A stretch of DNA of 64,000 bases from the NCBI GenBank assembly GCA_002721165.1, contig PBJS01000024.1, forward strand, positions 4,930 through 68,929, written 5' to 3'. This DNA comes from Legionellales bacterium. Lineage in GTDB: Bacteria > Pseudomonadota > Gammaproteobacteria > Eutrophobiales > Eutrophobiaceae. This document shows, piece by piece, positions 50,327 to 60,875 of the stretch (its first letter is position 1; every line of letters begins with the position of its first letter). The position numbers were made by a program, and so were the translations under genes. The notes beneath the pieces are model-generated. The model was given only the letters and a program-made list of their open reading frames with translations. It did not search any database and had not been told where the DNA came from.

Positions 50327-53300
50327 TTAAGTTGTTGTTGATCCTTCCGCTGGTTCTGAGCTCGTTTCTGACGGAGTTATTTCTATTTCCTCAGATTCTC
50401 CCATATTTTCATCCACTTCTGACTCAGATTCACGCTGCTTATGCTCCTCTCTTGACTCAGTATGATGGGCAAGTCCAGAACCTGCCGGTATTAAACGCCC
50501 AACAATTACATTCTCCTTCAAACCTCTTAGCTGATCGCGTTTTCCATTCACGCTGGCTTCCGTTAGTACTCTTGTTGTCTCTTGGAACGATGCAGCAGAA
50601 ATAAATGATTCAGTTAGTAGCGATGCTTTGGTAATACCAAGTAAAATTGGCTCCCAGCCTGCTGGCTTTTTACCATCGGCCTCGAGTTTTTCATTTTCCT
50701 CTAAAACTCGTGTCCTTTCTAATTGCTCACCTTTTAATAATGTGCTGTCTCCCGGATCTGTAATCTCAGCCTTTCGTAACATTTGTCTTACAATGACCTC
50801 TATATGTTTATCATTAATTTTGACCCCCTGAAGACGATAAACCTCCTGAATTTCACTGCTGATGTAATTTGATAAAGCTATAACGCCCTTTAACTTAAGA
50901 ATATCATGAGGTGTCGGTGGTCCATCTACTATACTTTCTCCTTTTTCTACATGCTCACCCTCAAATACGCCAATGTGTCGCCACTTTGGGATCAGTTCTT
51001 CATGAACCTCATCATTTTGTCCTGTTATAACGATTCTTTCTTTACCTTTTGTTTCTTTGCCGTAAGTAATTGTGCCGCTAATCTCGGCTAACACTGCCGG
51101 CTCCTTAGGTTTACGTGCTTCAAATAAATCAGCTACTCTTGGCAAACCTCCAGTAATATCTCTAGTTTTAGATGATTCCTGAGGAATACGTGCAATTACG
51201 TCACCAATATTAATTCCTTGTCCATCACTTACATTTATGATCGCCTTAGGCGGAAGCAAAAAATCAGCGTTGTGATCAGTTCCCGGAAGTTTAAGCTCAT
51301 TTCCTTTAGTATCTACTAACTTAACAACGGGTCGCATATCTTTTGCACTTGTAGGCCGTTGTTTTGGATCCATTATAATTGTATCCGTCAAACCAGTAAT
51401 ATCATCAGTATAACGAGCGACTGTCACACCTTCCTCAATATCCGAAAATAAAACTTTGCCATCAAGCTCAGATAATACAGGATGGGAGTGTGGATCCCAT
51501 TTTGCTATTTGATTCCCTGATTTAACCGGGTCACCATCTTCAAATTCTGTATCAGCACCGTATGGTATTTTATAACGTTCTCTTTCGCGACCAGCATCAT
51601 CAAGAACCACAACTTCACCTGAGCGTGAATTAACAATACTTTTACCACCTTTTTGTTTAAGTTTTTTAACTTTGAGAAACTTTACTGTTCCGTCGTTTTT
51701 TGCTTCTATACTACTTATCGCAGCTGCTCGTGATGCTGCTCCGCCAATATGAAACGTACGCATCGTTAGCTGAGTTCCAGGTTCTCCTATTGATTGAGCC
51801 GCAATAACGCCAACCGCTTCTCCAATATTAACTAAATGTCCCCGGCCTAAATCACGGCCATAACATTTACGGCAAATTCCATAACGAGTTTCGCATGTGA
51901 TTGCAGAACGAACTTTAACTTGGTCTATTCCGTTTTCATCAAGAACATCCATCCACGATTCATCAAGTAAAGTACCGGCCTCAGCAATAACTTCTTCATC
52001 TCTATTGATTGCATCTGCTGCCAATACTCTACCTAAAACAAGTTCTCTTAGGGTCTCGATTACGTCGCCACCTTCGATAATTGAACTCATATTTAGACCT
52101 TCATTAGTACCGCAATCTTCTTCGGTAACAACTAAATCTTGTGCAACATCGACCAAACGACGAGTTAAATAACCCGAATTTGCCGTTTTAAGTGCCGTAT
52201 CAGCTAAACCTTTACGTGCGCCATGCGTTGAAATAAAGTACTGCAGAACATCAAGTCCTTCTCTAAAGTTAGCTGTAATTGGTGTTTCAATAATGGAACC
52301 ATCTGGCTTAGCCATTAATCCACGCATACCCGCTAGCTGTCTTATTTGTGCTGCTGAACCACGTGCTCCGGAATCAGCCATCATAAAAATTGAATTGCCC
52401 GAAGTCTCTTTCTTTTCCTTGCCCTCTGAATCTAAATAGGTTTCCTCCCCTATTTTTTTCATCATTGCCTTTGCAACTTGATCATTTGTAGTAGACCAAA
52501 TATCAACAACTTTATTATATCTTTCTCCATCAGTAATTAGCCCAGATGAGTATTGCCCCTGAAATTTTTTCACTTCTTCTTCAGCTTTAAAAATAATATC
52601 ACTTTTATTTTCTGGAATTATCATATCTTCCACTCCGATTGACACACCAGCATGTGTCGAGTATTTAAATCCAGCATACATTAATTTATCTGAAAAAATG
52701 ACGGTATCTTTTAGCCCGAGTTTCCTATAACTAGTATTGACTAATTGTGATATTGTTTTTTTGTCTAATACTTTATTAATGTGTTCAAATGATAATCCCT
52801 TAGGTAGAACACGAGATAATAATGCGCGTCCGGCAGTTGTCTTGTATCGTTTAAATACGATTTTTTCATCTCCGTTCTCATCAGGCAATTCTTCCTTTAT
52901 ACGAACTTGGATCTTTGCTTGCAAATCTAATATAGGAGGTCGAGACTGATATGCACGATGCACCTCATTGATATCGGAAAATATCATCCCGTTACCCTTA
53001 GCTCTTTCCGATTCTCGTGTAAGATAATAAAGACCTAGAACAACATCCTGAGTTGGGGTTATTATTGGTTCGCCGTTAGCAGGCGAAAGAATATTATTCG
53101 TTGACATCATTAATGTTCTGGCTTCAAGTTGAGCTTCAATAGATAGAGGAACATGAACAGCCATTTGGTCCCCATCAAAATCTGCATTGAAAGCCGTACA
53201 TACCAAAGGATGTAACTGAATCGCTTTTCCTTCGATTAGTACCGGCTCAAACGCCTGAATTCCAAGCCTATGTAATGTGGGAGCACGATTTAACATTATT

Positions 53301-54559
53301 GGGTGTTCGCGGATTACTTCCTCCAAGACATCCCATACTTCTGACCCTTCTCGTTCAACTAATTTCTTGGCTGCTTTTATTGTTGTAGCTAAACCACGTC
53401 TTTCTAATTTACTAAAAATAAATGGCTTAAATAGTTCCAGAGCCATTTTTTTGGGAATCCCGCACTGATGTAAACGTAAAGTTGGGCCAACAACAATGAC
53501 GGATCTACCCGAGTAATCAACTCGCTTACCTAGCAAATTCTGACGAAATCGTCCTTGTTTTCCTTTTATCATATCCGCCAATGACTTTAATGGAAGTTTA
53601 TTTGTTCCTGTAATAGCTCGACCACGTCTGCCATTATCAAGTAATGCATCAACAGATTCTTGTAGCATGCGTTTTTCATTACGAACAATAATATCTGGTG
53701 CATTTAGATCTAATAAACGTTTCAAACGATTATTTCTATTAATTACACGTCGATATAAATCATTAAGATCGGACGTTGCAAAACGACCGCCATCAAGCGG
53801 AACTAAAGGTCGCAATTCAGGTGGAAGCACTGGTAGAACCAGCATAACCATCCATTCAGGTTTGTTGCCAGAATTCATAAAAGCTTCTAGTAATTTTAAT
53901 CGTTTAGTTAATTTACGTAATTTTGTTTCTGAATTTGTATTTGGAATTTCTTCTCTTAATGTTTGAACCTCATTTTCAATATCAATAGAAAGTAGTAATT
54001 CACGTATCGCTTCAGCACCCATCTTTGCTTTAAACTCATCACCATAATTTTCAAGCGCTTCGAGATAATTTTCTTCAGTCAACATTTGTCCACTTTCAAG
54101 TTCGGTCATACCTGGATCAATGACGACATAAGCTTCAAAATAAAGAATTCTCTCAATTTCTCGTAGCGTCATATCAAGCATTAAACCCATTCTTGATGGT
54201 AAAGACTTTAAGTACCAAATATGAGCAATAGGAGTTGCAAGTTCAATATGGCCCATACGTTCTCGCCTAACTTTTGAAAGTGTTACCTCAACACCACATT
54301 TTTCACAAACAACGCCCCTATGCTTAAGTCTTTTGTATTTTCCGCATAGACACTCATAATCTTTAATGGGCCCAAATATCTTGGCGCAAAAAAGTCCATC
54401 TCGTTCAGGTTTGAATGTTCGATAGTTAATTGTTTCTGGTTTCTTTACTTCCCCAAAAGACCACGAACGAATTTTTTCAGGAGAAGCTAAGCCAATCGTT
54501 ATTACATCGAACTCCTCAGTTTGCCCCTGCTGCTTTAAAAGTTTAAGTAAGTCTTTCAA
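50327..54559 (-). CDS. rpoC: RNA polymerase beta' subunit
   Basis: Large catalytic subunit. The N-terminal zinc site (CLCGKYKRLKHRGVVCEKCG) is near residue 70, the catalytic magnesium loop NADFDGDQMAVHVPL near 460, and the second zinc region with CETRYGICRKCYGRDLGRGH near 890. The 1410 residues are normal, ending in an acidic, Ser/Glu-rich tail (SESEVDENMGESEEIEITPS), which is probably disordered. It starts 92 bases after rpoB. Confidence 0.99.
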   Translation of the reverse strand: MKDLLKLLKQQGQTEEFDVITIGLASPEKIRSWSFGEVKKPETINYRTFKPERDGLFCAKIFGPIKDYECLCGKYKRLKHRGVVCEKCGVEVTLSKVRRERMGHIELATPIAHIWYLKSLPSRMGLMLDMTLREIERILYFEAYVVIDPGMTELESGQMLTEENYLEALENYGDEFKAKMGAEAIRELLLSIDIENEVQTLREEIPNTNSETKLRKLTKRLKLLEAFMNSGNKPEWMVMLVLPVLPPELRPLVPLDGGRFATSDLNDLYRRVINRNNRLKRLLDLNAPDIIVRNEKRMLQESVDALLDNGRRGRAITGTNKLPLKSLADMIKGKQGRFRQNLLGKRVDYSGRSVIVVGPTLRLHQCGIPKKMALELFKPFIFSKLERRGLATTIKAAKKLVEREGSEVWDVLEEVIREHPIMLNRAPTLHRLGIQAFEPVLIEGKAIQLHPLVCTAFNADFDGDQMAVHVPLSIEAQLEARTLMMSTNNILSPANGEPIITPTQDVVLGLYYLTRESERAKGNGMIFSDINEVHRAYQSRPPILDLQAKIQVRIKEELPDENGDEKIVFKRYKTTAGRALLSRVLPKGLSFEHINKVLDKKTISQLVNTSYRKLGLKDTVIFSDKLMYAGFKYSTHAGVSIGVEDMIIPENKSDIIFKAEEEVKKFQGQYSSGLITDGERYNKVVDIWSTTNDQVAKAMMKKIGEETYLDSEGKEKKETSGNSIFMMADSGARGSAAQIRQLAGMRGLMAKPDGSIIETPITANFREGLDVLQYFISTHGARKGLADTALKTANSGYLTRRLVDVAQDLVVTEEDCGTNEGLNMSSIIEGGDVIETLRELVLGRVLAADAINRDEEVIAEAGTLLDESWMDVLDENGIDQVKVRSAITCETRYGICRKCYGRDLGRGHLVNIGEAVGVIAAQSIGEPGTQLTMRTFHIGGAASRAAAISSIEAKNDGTVKFLKVKKLKQKGGKSIVNSRSGEVVVLDDAGRERERYKIPYGADTEFEDGDPVKSGNQIAKWDPHSHPVLSELDGKVLFSDIEEGVTVARYTDDITGLTDTIIMDPKQRPTSAKDMRPVVKLVDTKGNELKLPGTDHNADFLLPPKAIINVSDGQGINIGDVIARIPQESSKTRDITGGLPRVADLFEARKPKEPAVLAEISGTITYGKETKGKERIVITGQNDEVHEELIPKWRHIGVFEGEHVEKGESIVDGPPTPHDILKLKGVIALSNYISSEIQEVYRLQGVKINDKHIEVIVRQMLRKAEITDPGDSTLLKGEQLERTRVLEENEKLEADGKKPAGWEPILLGITKASLLTESFISAASFQETTRVLTEASVNGKRDQLRGLKENVIVGRLIPAGSGLAHHTESREEHKQRESESEVDENMGESEEIEITPSETSSEPAEGSTTT

Positions 54560-54651
54560 GGTTACCTCCTCGATGATTTTTTCCCAAAAAATTTATCGAA
54601 AACATAATCAATAAATTATTAATTTTTTCAATTTTCATTGTGCTCATACGA

Positions 54652-57600
54652 TTAAGTATCTAGATCTATATCGATTCCAAGTGATCTAATTTCTTTGACA
54701 AGAACATTAAATGATTCGGGCATACCTGCTTCCATATGATGATCACCATCCACAATATTTTTATACATTTTAGTTCGACCGCTCACGTCATCCGATTTCA
54801 CAGTGAGCATTTCTTGTAATGTATATGCAGCACCATAGGCCTCAAGAGCCCATACTTCCATTTCACCAAACCTTTGACCACCAAATTGTGCCTTACCTCC
54901 CAAAGGTTGTTGTGTTACCAAACTATACGGCCCTGTTGAACGTGCGTGCATCTTATCGTCGATCAAGTGATTTAACTTCAGCATGTACATATAACCAACT
55001 GTAACTTTTCGGTCAAAGCGATCGCCTGTTCTACCGTCCCACAACCAAGCCTGTCCATCTTCCGGTAATTCGGCAAGCCTTAACATTAGTTTGATTTCAT
55101 CTTCACTCGCGCCATCAAAAACTGGAGTAGCTAAAGGTACGCCTGATTTAAGATTTTTTGCTAAATCGATTACTTCGCGATCTGTTAGTGATTCTAATTC
55201 TTCAGTCTTTCCACTAGCGTTATAAACTTTATCTAGAAAGTTTCGCATTTCTACAACTTCAGCTTTTTGTTCAAGCATCTTTCCAATCTTGAGGCCAATA
55301 CCTTTTGCTGCCCAGCCCAAGTGCGTCTCCAAAACTTGTCCGACGTTCATTCGAGAAGGAACACCGAGGGGATTTAGTACAACATCAACAGGCGTTCCAT
55401 CATCCATATGAGGCATATCTTCTACTGGTACAATTGTTGAAATAACACCTTTATTGCCGTGTCTTCCAGCAATTTTATCGCCGGGCTGAATACGACGTTT
55501 TACTGCAAGGTAGACTTTTACCATTTTCAATACACCCGGTGCTAAATCATCTCCGGAGGTTAATTTCTTTTCTTTTTCTTCATATTGCCCATCAAAATCT
55601 TTTTTCAAAAGATCGAGTTGCTCTGATGCAAGCTCAAGTTGTTTATTAGTGGCATCATCTTTAACGCTAATCTCAAACCATTTCTCACGAGGTATTTGTT
55701 CAAGATGACTTTGAGTTATCTTTTCATCTTTTTTTAATATGAATGATTCGCTTTGTACAATCTTACCTAATAGTAACTTCTCAATACGTTGATAGACTCC
55801 ATCTGACATTATTCTAAGCTGGTCATTTAGATCTTTTCTCACGCTATTTAATTCCGATTCTTCAATTTCGAGTGCTCTAGTATCTTTCTCGACGCCGTCA
55901 CGAATGAAAACCTGAACATCAATCACGGTACCATTCATACCTGATGGGACACGAAGAGATGTATCCTTAACATCTGATGCCTTCTCGCCAAAAATAGCTC
56001 GTAATAATTTTTCTTCGGGTGTAAGTTGAGTCTCGCCTTTTGGGGTTACTTTACCAACTAATATATCCCCAACATTCACTTCGGCCCCAATAAAAACAAT
56101 ACCTGATTCATCGAGCTTATTAAGAGCGCTCTCACTGACATTTGGTATATCTGAAGAAATTTCTTCCGAACCTAGCTTTGTATCACGAGCTACACAAGTT
56201 AGTTCTTCGATATGTATTGTTGTGTAACGGTCCTCTTTAACTAATCTTTCAGATAATAAAATCGAATCTTCAAAGTTATAACCATTCCAGGGCATGAAAG
56301 CGACAAGCATATTTTGTCCTAATGCTAATTCACCCATATCTGTCGAAGGTCCGTCTGCTAACACATCACCTTTTTCAATTTTATCGCCAGGTTTTACCAA
56401 AGGTTTTTGATTAATACATGTATTCTGATTTGAGCGTGTGTATTTGGTTAAATTATAAATATCAACACCTGGCTCACCTTCCGCCGTTTCTTTATCGTTT
56501 ACACGAACAACTATTCTGCTTGCATCTACGGAATCAACAATGCCTCCTCTAATGGAAACTACTGTCACGCCTGAGTCGATTGCAACCCTCCTTTCCATTC
56601 CAGTGCCGACTAACGGAGTATCAGTACGTAACGTGGGCACTGCTTGTCTTTGCATATTTGATCCCATAAGCGCACGATTTGCATCATCATGCTCTAAAAA
56701 TGGTATTAAAGAAGCGGCAACAGATACTATTTGCCTTGGTGATACATCCATATAATTGATCTTTTCTGGAGTAGACATGGTAAATTCATTGTTATATCGG
56801 CAAGAAACTAGTTCATCGACCAGTTTACCCTTCCCATCGATAGTCGCACTTGCTTGCGCTATCATAAAATCACCCTCTTCAATCGCAGATAAAAATTCAA
56901 TTTCATCGGTCACTTTTCCGTTCAAAACCTTACGATATGGTGTTTCAAGAAAACCATATTCGTTTGTTCTTGCATACACAGCTAAAGAATTGATAAGTCC
57001 TATATTCGGACCTTCTGGAGTTTCTATTGGACAAACACGCCCATAGTGAGTTGGGTGCACATCACGAACTTCAAAACCAGCTCTTTCTCGAGTTAAACCT
57101 CCGGGGCCAAGTGCAGAAATACGTCGTTTGTGTGTAATTTCAGATAAGGGATTATTTTGATCCATAAATTGAGATAATTGGCTTGAGCCAAAAAATTCTT
57201 TTATAACTGCTGCCACTGGTTTTGCATTAATTATCTCTTGAGGAAGTAGGCCTTCTGATTCAGCAAGACTCAATCTATCTTTAACCGCGCGTTCGACTCT
57301 TACAAGACCAACACGAAACTGATTCTCTGCCATTTCTCCGACGCTTCTTATTCGACGATTACCAAGATGATCGATATCATCAATATTCCCTTTCCCATTT
57401 CGTATACCGATTAAAACTCCTAATACATCGATAATATCCTGACTTGACAGAACCCCTTCACCTACAACATCTTTTGCACCTACGCGTCTATTGAATTTCA
57501 TTCTACCAACTGGAGATAAATCATAACGTTCTGGATTAAAAAATAAATTTTTAAACAAATTTTCAGCGGCATCTTTTGTTGGTGGTTCGCCCGGACGCAT

Positions 57601-58785
57601 CATTCGATAAATTTCAATCTGTGCCTCTAGTTGATTAGTTGTTGAATCATCTTTTAGCGTGTCAGAAATATATGAACCGTGATCCAAATCATTTGTATAG
57701 ATTGTTTCAAATTTAAGACCAGGATGATTAAGAATTCCTTCTAACGATTCTTCTGTAATTTCATGATTTGCTGGGAATTCTATTTCGCCCGTTTCTTCGT
57801 CAATAATATCCTTAGCAATTACTTTACCAATCAAGCAATCAGCTGGAGCAGATAAAGAAGTTAATTTTGCCTTTTCAATTTCTTTTATATGACGGGCTGT
57901 AATACGACGATCCTTTTCAACAATAACAGTTCTTTTGTTCTTAATTTCAAAAGCTGCTGTTTGACCGCGTAAACGTTCTGGAACTAAATGAGTAATAATG
58001 TAACTCTCTTTAGCACTAAAGTCAGGCTCACCTGTTTCTTCGTCAACAACAATACTAAAGCCTTTACTTGGAATTTCGAAAGTTTCTGTATCAAAGAAAA
58101 AATTAAGAATTTCTTCGGTAGTGTATCCCAATGCACGTAGCAATATAGTTGCATGGATTTTTCGTCGTCTATCAATTCTGCAATAAACAAGATCTTTCGC
58201 ATCAAATTCAAAATCTAGCCATGAACCACGATATGGTATGACACGTGCAGAATACAATAATTTTCCAGATGAATGTGTTTTCCCCTTGTCATGTTCAAAG
58301 AAAACACCCGGCGATCGATGCATCTGAGAGACTATAACCCGCTCTGTTCCGTTAATAACAAAAGTTCCGGTGTCAGTCATTAATGGCATTTCGCCCATAT
58401 AAACTTCTTGTTCTTTTATATCCTTTACAACTTTATTATTGAGTCCAGCTTCCTTATCATAGATAACTAAACGAACACTAACTCGTAATGGTGCAGCGTA
58501 TGTTAAACCCCTAAGTTGGCATTCTTTAACGTCAAATACGGGATTGCCTAATTTGTAACTAACGTACTCTAAAGCAGCATTACCTGAAAAACTAACAATC
58601 GGAAAAACTGATTTAAACGCAGCTTGCAGTCCGATATCTTTTCTTTTGTCAGGTTGAATATCGAGCTGTAAAAATTTACCGAATGAAGCAAGTTGAGTTT
58701 CAACTAAATAGGGGACCTCTAGTATGCTAGAGCTTTTCCCAAAATCTTTTCGGATGCGCTTTTTTTCAGTATATGAATAGGCCAT
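54652..58785 (-). CDS. rpoB: RNA polymerase beta subunit
   Basis: The rifampicin region GSSQLSQFMDQNNPLSEITH is identical to the wild-type E. coli cluster, so the gene predicts rifampicin sensitivity. GRHGNKGVIS and the switch-region NPLGVPSRMNVGQVLE near the C-terminus are intact. The 1377 residues are normal. It is 116 bases after rplL, so it is probably expressed from the rplJ promoter or an internal start. Confidence 0.99.
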   Translation of the reverse strand: MAYSYTEKKRIRKDFGKSSSILEVPYLVETQLASFGKFLQLDIQPDKRKDIGLQAAFKSVFPIVSFSGNAALEYVSYKLGNPVFDVKECQLRGLTYAAPLRVSVRLVIYDKEAGLNNKVVKDIKEQEVYMGEMPLMTDTGTFVINGTERVIVSQMHRSPGVFFEHDKGKTHSSGKLLYSARVIPYRGSWLDFEFDAKDLVYCRIDRRRKIHATILLRALGYTTEEILNFFFDTETFEIPSKGFSIVVDEETGEPDFSAKESYIITHLVPERLRGQTAAFEIKNKRTVIVEKDRRITARHIKEIEKAKLTSLSAPADCLIGKVIAKDIIDEETGEIEFPANHEITEESLEGILNHPGLKFETIYTNDLDHGSYISDTLKDDSTTNQLEAQIEIYRMMRPGEPPTKDAAENLFKNLFFNPERYDLSPVGRMKFNRRVGAKDVVGEGVLSSQDIIDVLGVLIGIRNGKGNIDDIDHLGNRRIRSVGEMAENQFRVGLVRVERAVKDRLSLAESEGLLPQEIINAKPVAAVIKEFFGSSQLSQFMDQNNPLSEITHKRRISALGPGGLTRERAGFEVRDVHPTHYGRVCPIETPEGPNIGLINSLAVYARTNEYGFLETPYRKVLNGKVTDEIEFLSAIEEGDFMIAQASATIDGKGKLVDELVSCRYNNEFTMSTPEKINYMDVSPRQIVSVAASLIPFLEHDDANRALMGSNMQRQAVPTLRTDTPLVGTGMERRVAIDSGVTVVSIRGGIVDSVDASRIVVRVNDKETAEGEPGVDIYNLTKYTRSNQNTCINQKPLVKPGDKIEKGDVLADGPSTDMGELALGQNMLVAFMPWNGYNFEDSILLSERLVKEDRYTTIHIEELTCVARDTKLGSEEISSDIPNVSESALNKLDESGIVFIGAEVNVGDILVGKVTPKGETQLTPEEKLLRAIFGEKASDVKDTSLRVPSGMNGTVIDVQVFIRDGVEKDTRALEIEESELNSVRKDLNDQLRIMSDGVYQRIEKLLLGKIVQSESFILKKDEKITQSHLEQIPREKWFEISVKDDATNKQLELASEQLDLLKKDFDGQYEEKEKKLTSGDDLAPGVLKMVKVYLAVKRRIQPGDKIAGRHGNKGVISTIVPVEDMPHMDDGTPVDVVLNPLGVPSRMNVGQVLETHLGWAAKGIGLKIGKMLEQKAEVVEMRNFLDKVYNASGKTEELESLTDREVIDLAKNLKSGVPLATPVFDGASEDEIKLMLRLAELPEDGQAWLWDGRTGDRFDRKVTVGYMYMLKLNHLIDDKMHARSTGPYSLVTQQPLGGKAQFGGQRFGEMEVWALEAYGAAYTLQEMLTVKSDDVSGRTKMYKNIVDGDHHMEAGMPESFNVLVKEIRSLGIDIDLDT

Positions 58786-58901
58786 TGGATTACCTCGTTA
58801 ATAATTTTTTTGTGATTTGAACACGCACAAAAAACCTACAGAAGTTAAAAAACTCCTGATCATGATTTCTAATTTGCTGAACTTGAACAATTAAGGTGAA
58901 G

Positions 58902-59285
58902 CTATTTTAATTCTGCCGATGCGCCGGCTTCTTCAAGCTTCTTCTTAATATCCTCTGCCTCTTCTTTACTCGCGGCTTCTTTAACAGTTGAAGGAGCGCC
59001 TTCGACAAGTTCCTTCGCTTCTTTAAGCCCAAGACCTGTTACTGCTCTAACTGCTTTAATTACACCAACTTTATTATCGCCCATACTCGACAATACAATA
59101 TCAAACTCAGTTTTCGCATCCTCTGCTCCAGCGGCATCACCGCCAGCAGCAGGTGCAGCTGCAACTGCCACAGGCGCAGCCGCAGACACGCCCCATTCAT
59201 CTTCAAGTTCTTTGATTAAATCAACAAGTTCAATCACTGGCATTTTACCTAGTGCTTCTTTGATTTCTTCACGAGAAACTGCCAT
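58902..59285 (-). CDS. rplL: 50S ribosomal protein L7/L12
   Basis: Stalk protein that recruits translation GTPases. The start MAVSREEIKEALGKMPVIEL is chosen because GGAGG lies 8 bases upstream; an in-frame TTG within that site gave a longer frame. The Ala-rich hinge (about 38-55) and the C-terminal EKTEFDVIL-type DAKTEFDIVLSSMGDNKVGV with GLGLKEAKELVEGAP are diagnostic. It is 127 residues. Confidence 0.97.
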   Translation of the reverse strand: MAVSREEIKEALGKMPVIELVDLIKELEDEWGVSAAAPVAVAAAPAAGGDAAGAEDAKTEFDIVLSSMGDNKVGVIKAVRAVTGLGLKEAKELVEGAPSTVKEAASKEEAEDIKKKLEEAGASAELK

Positions 59286-59342
59286 TTCATAATCCTCCAA
59301 TAAAAACTACATAAATTTATGTATATTAACCTCTGCCATTAT

Positions 59343-59861
59343 CTACTGTTTGTCACGTTTTGAACCGAGCACTCTTGCGAACTTAGTAGTAGGCTCAGAC
59401 ACAGTACGAACAAATTTAGTAAGCGGGGCAAAAAATAATCCGAGTAACATAGCGCGTGCTTCATCAAGTGAAGGCAGACTAGCGAGCTTAGAAATTTCAG
59501 ATGGCTCCAAAAGTTTACCATCAAGAGATACGAGTTTAACTTCGAGCTTTTTATTGTCCTTAGAAAAATTACGAACAACTTTTGCTGCGCTTCCTGGCTC
59601 ATTATTCGAAAATACCAGTAACAACGGGCCGACTAAATCATCTCTCATACACTCGAATTGTGTATTCTCAAGTGCACGACGAGCGAGTGTGTTGCGAACT
59701 ACTTTTATGTATACGCCTGCTTCACGCGCTGCATTACGTAGTTCAGTCATTTCTGTAACTGTTAAACCGATATACTCTGCCGCAATCGCCGAGGGAGCTG
59801 CTGCTGCAATACTATTAACTTCTTCGACAATTGCTTTTTTTGCGTCAAGAGTAAGTCCCAC
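59343..59861 (-). CDS. rplJ: 50S ribosomal protein L10
   Basis: Stalk base that carries L7/L12 dimers and, in the complex, represses its own mRNA. It starts with GTG, with GGAG 7 bases upstream. MGLTLDAKKAIVEEVNSIAA and GLTVTEMTELRNAAREAGVY are diagnostic. The 172 residues fit. The leader carries the expected L10-binding structure. Confidence 0.97.
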   Translation of the reverse strand: MGLTLDAKKAIVEEVNSIAAAAPSAIAAEYIGLTVTEMTELRNAAREAGVYIKVVRNTLARRALENTQFECMRDDLVGPLLLVFSNNEPGSAAKVVRNFSKDNKKLEVKLVSLDGKLLEPSEISKLASLPSLDEARAMLLGLFFAPLTKFVRTVSEPTTKFARVLGSKRDKQ

Positions 59862-59913
59862 TCTTTGTCTCCTTTGTTACAAGTTTATATACATAACATA
59901 CATTAACTAAAAA

Positions 59914-59940
59914 TCTATCAGCTAATAATCAAGCGATAGA
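59914..59940 (-). other. Second hairpin in the rplJ leader
   Basis: On the minus strand TCTATC-GCT pairs with AGC-(T)-GATAGA, a nine-pair stem with one bulge and a short loop, about 55 bases before the rplJ GTG. It could sequester or expose the ribosome site as part of the regulatory fold. Confidence 0.4.
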
Positions 59941-59984
59941 CGGTACACGGTGACAAATAAAAGTTTATCCAGTTATCTGATAAC

Positions 59985-60049
59985 ACCGTCTGCGTGGGCA
60001 AAACTTTTACTACATTTAAGACACCCTATTCAAGCATGTCACCCACGGT
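59985..60049 (-). promoter_or_regulatory. L10 (rplJ) leader, autoregulatory RNA element
   Basis: In the 307-base spacer before rplJ the minus-strand RNA has ACCG-TGGG pairing with CCCA-CGCAGA-CGGT. The two short helices are separated by an asymmetric CGCAGA bulge on the 3' side, the kink-turn-like core of the L10-leader family. L10-(L12)4 is expected to bind here and lower rplJL translation. A perfect GGTAG-TTAG-CTACC hairpin lies just upstream (60061-60074). Nothing else gene-like is seen in this spacer. Confidence 0.75.
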
Positions 60050-60168
60050 CTTTGACGTCTGGTAGCTAACTACCAATGACAAAGTCTTTTAAACACTACA
60101 AATAAAGAATAATCGAAAATAGTGTTTTATATTTCGTATAAATCATTTAATTTACAAACTTCATATAT

Positions 60169-60864
60169 TTAAATCGACAAACTACTTTGGTCAACTAGTA
60201 AACCAGGGCCCATTGTTGTCGATAAACTTAATTTTTTTAGATAAGTGCCTTTAGCGCTACTGGGTTTTATTTTTGCCAAATCAGTTAGTAGAGTATGTAA
60301 ATTTTCTATTAACGAATCTGTTTCGAATGAAACCTTACCTATAACGCAATGAATAATGCCATTCTTATCTGTTTTATAGCGTACCTGCCCACTTTTCGAA
60401 TTTTTAACTGCTTGTTCGATATCCTTTGTAACAGTACCATCTTTTGGGTTCGGCATTAATCCACGTGGTCCTAAAACCTTACCAAGTTTTCCAACAACCG
60501 GCATTGCATCGGGCGTTGCTATAACAACATCATAATTAACCGCTCCCTTTTGCATTGTTTCTGCTAGATCTTCAAAACCCACCACATCTGCACCTGCTGC
60601 TTTAGCCAATTTTGCATTTTCTCCTTCAGTAAAGACTGCGACCTTAACGGTTTTACCGGTACCTTTTGGGAGGACAGTTGAACCTCGTACTTGTTGATCT
60701 GATTTACGTGCATCAACCCCCAGATTTATCGCGACTTCAACTGATTCATCAAATTTTACTGATGAAATTTCTTTTAATAAATTCACGGCATCTTGGATAG
60801 AATAATATTTACCTAGTTCAACCTTATCTCGGAAAGCGTTAATACGTTTTGATAGTTTTGCCAT
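60169..60864 (-). CDS. rplA: 50S ribosomal protein L1
   Basis: L1 stalk protein that moves with E-site tRNA. KFDESVEVAINLGVDARKSD and LGPRGLMPNPKDGTVTKDIE are diagnostic. The 231 residues fit. It follows rplK by 11 bases. Confidence 0.98.
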   Translation of the reverse strand: MAKLSKRINAFRDKVELGKYYSIQDAVNLLKEISSVKFDESVEVAINLGVDARKSDQQVRGSTVLPKGTGKTVKVAVFTEGENAKLAKAAGADVVGFEDLAETMQKGAVNYDVVIATPDAMPVVGKLGKVLGPRGLMPNPKDGTVTKDIEQAVKNSKSGQVRYKTDKNGIIHCVIGKVSFETDSLIENLHTLLTDLAKIKPSSAKGTYLKKLSLSTTMGPGLLVDQSSLSI

Positions 60865-60875
60865 TACAATTTCAC

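Noticed and set aside
58829..58856. Hairpin GGAGTT-TTTT-AACTTC followed by a T run between rplL and rpoB, as a transcription attenuator.
   Set aside because: One G-U pair in a six-pair stem and six bases between stem and T run make it a poor intrinsic terminator; position alone suggests the E. coli-type attenuator.
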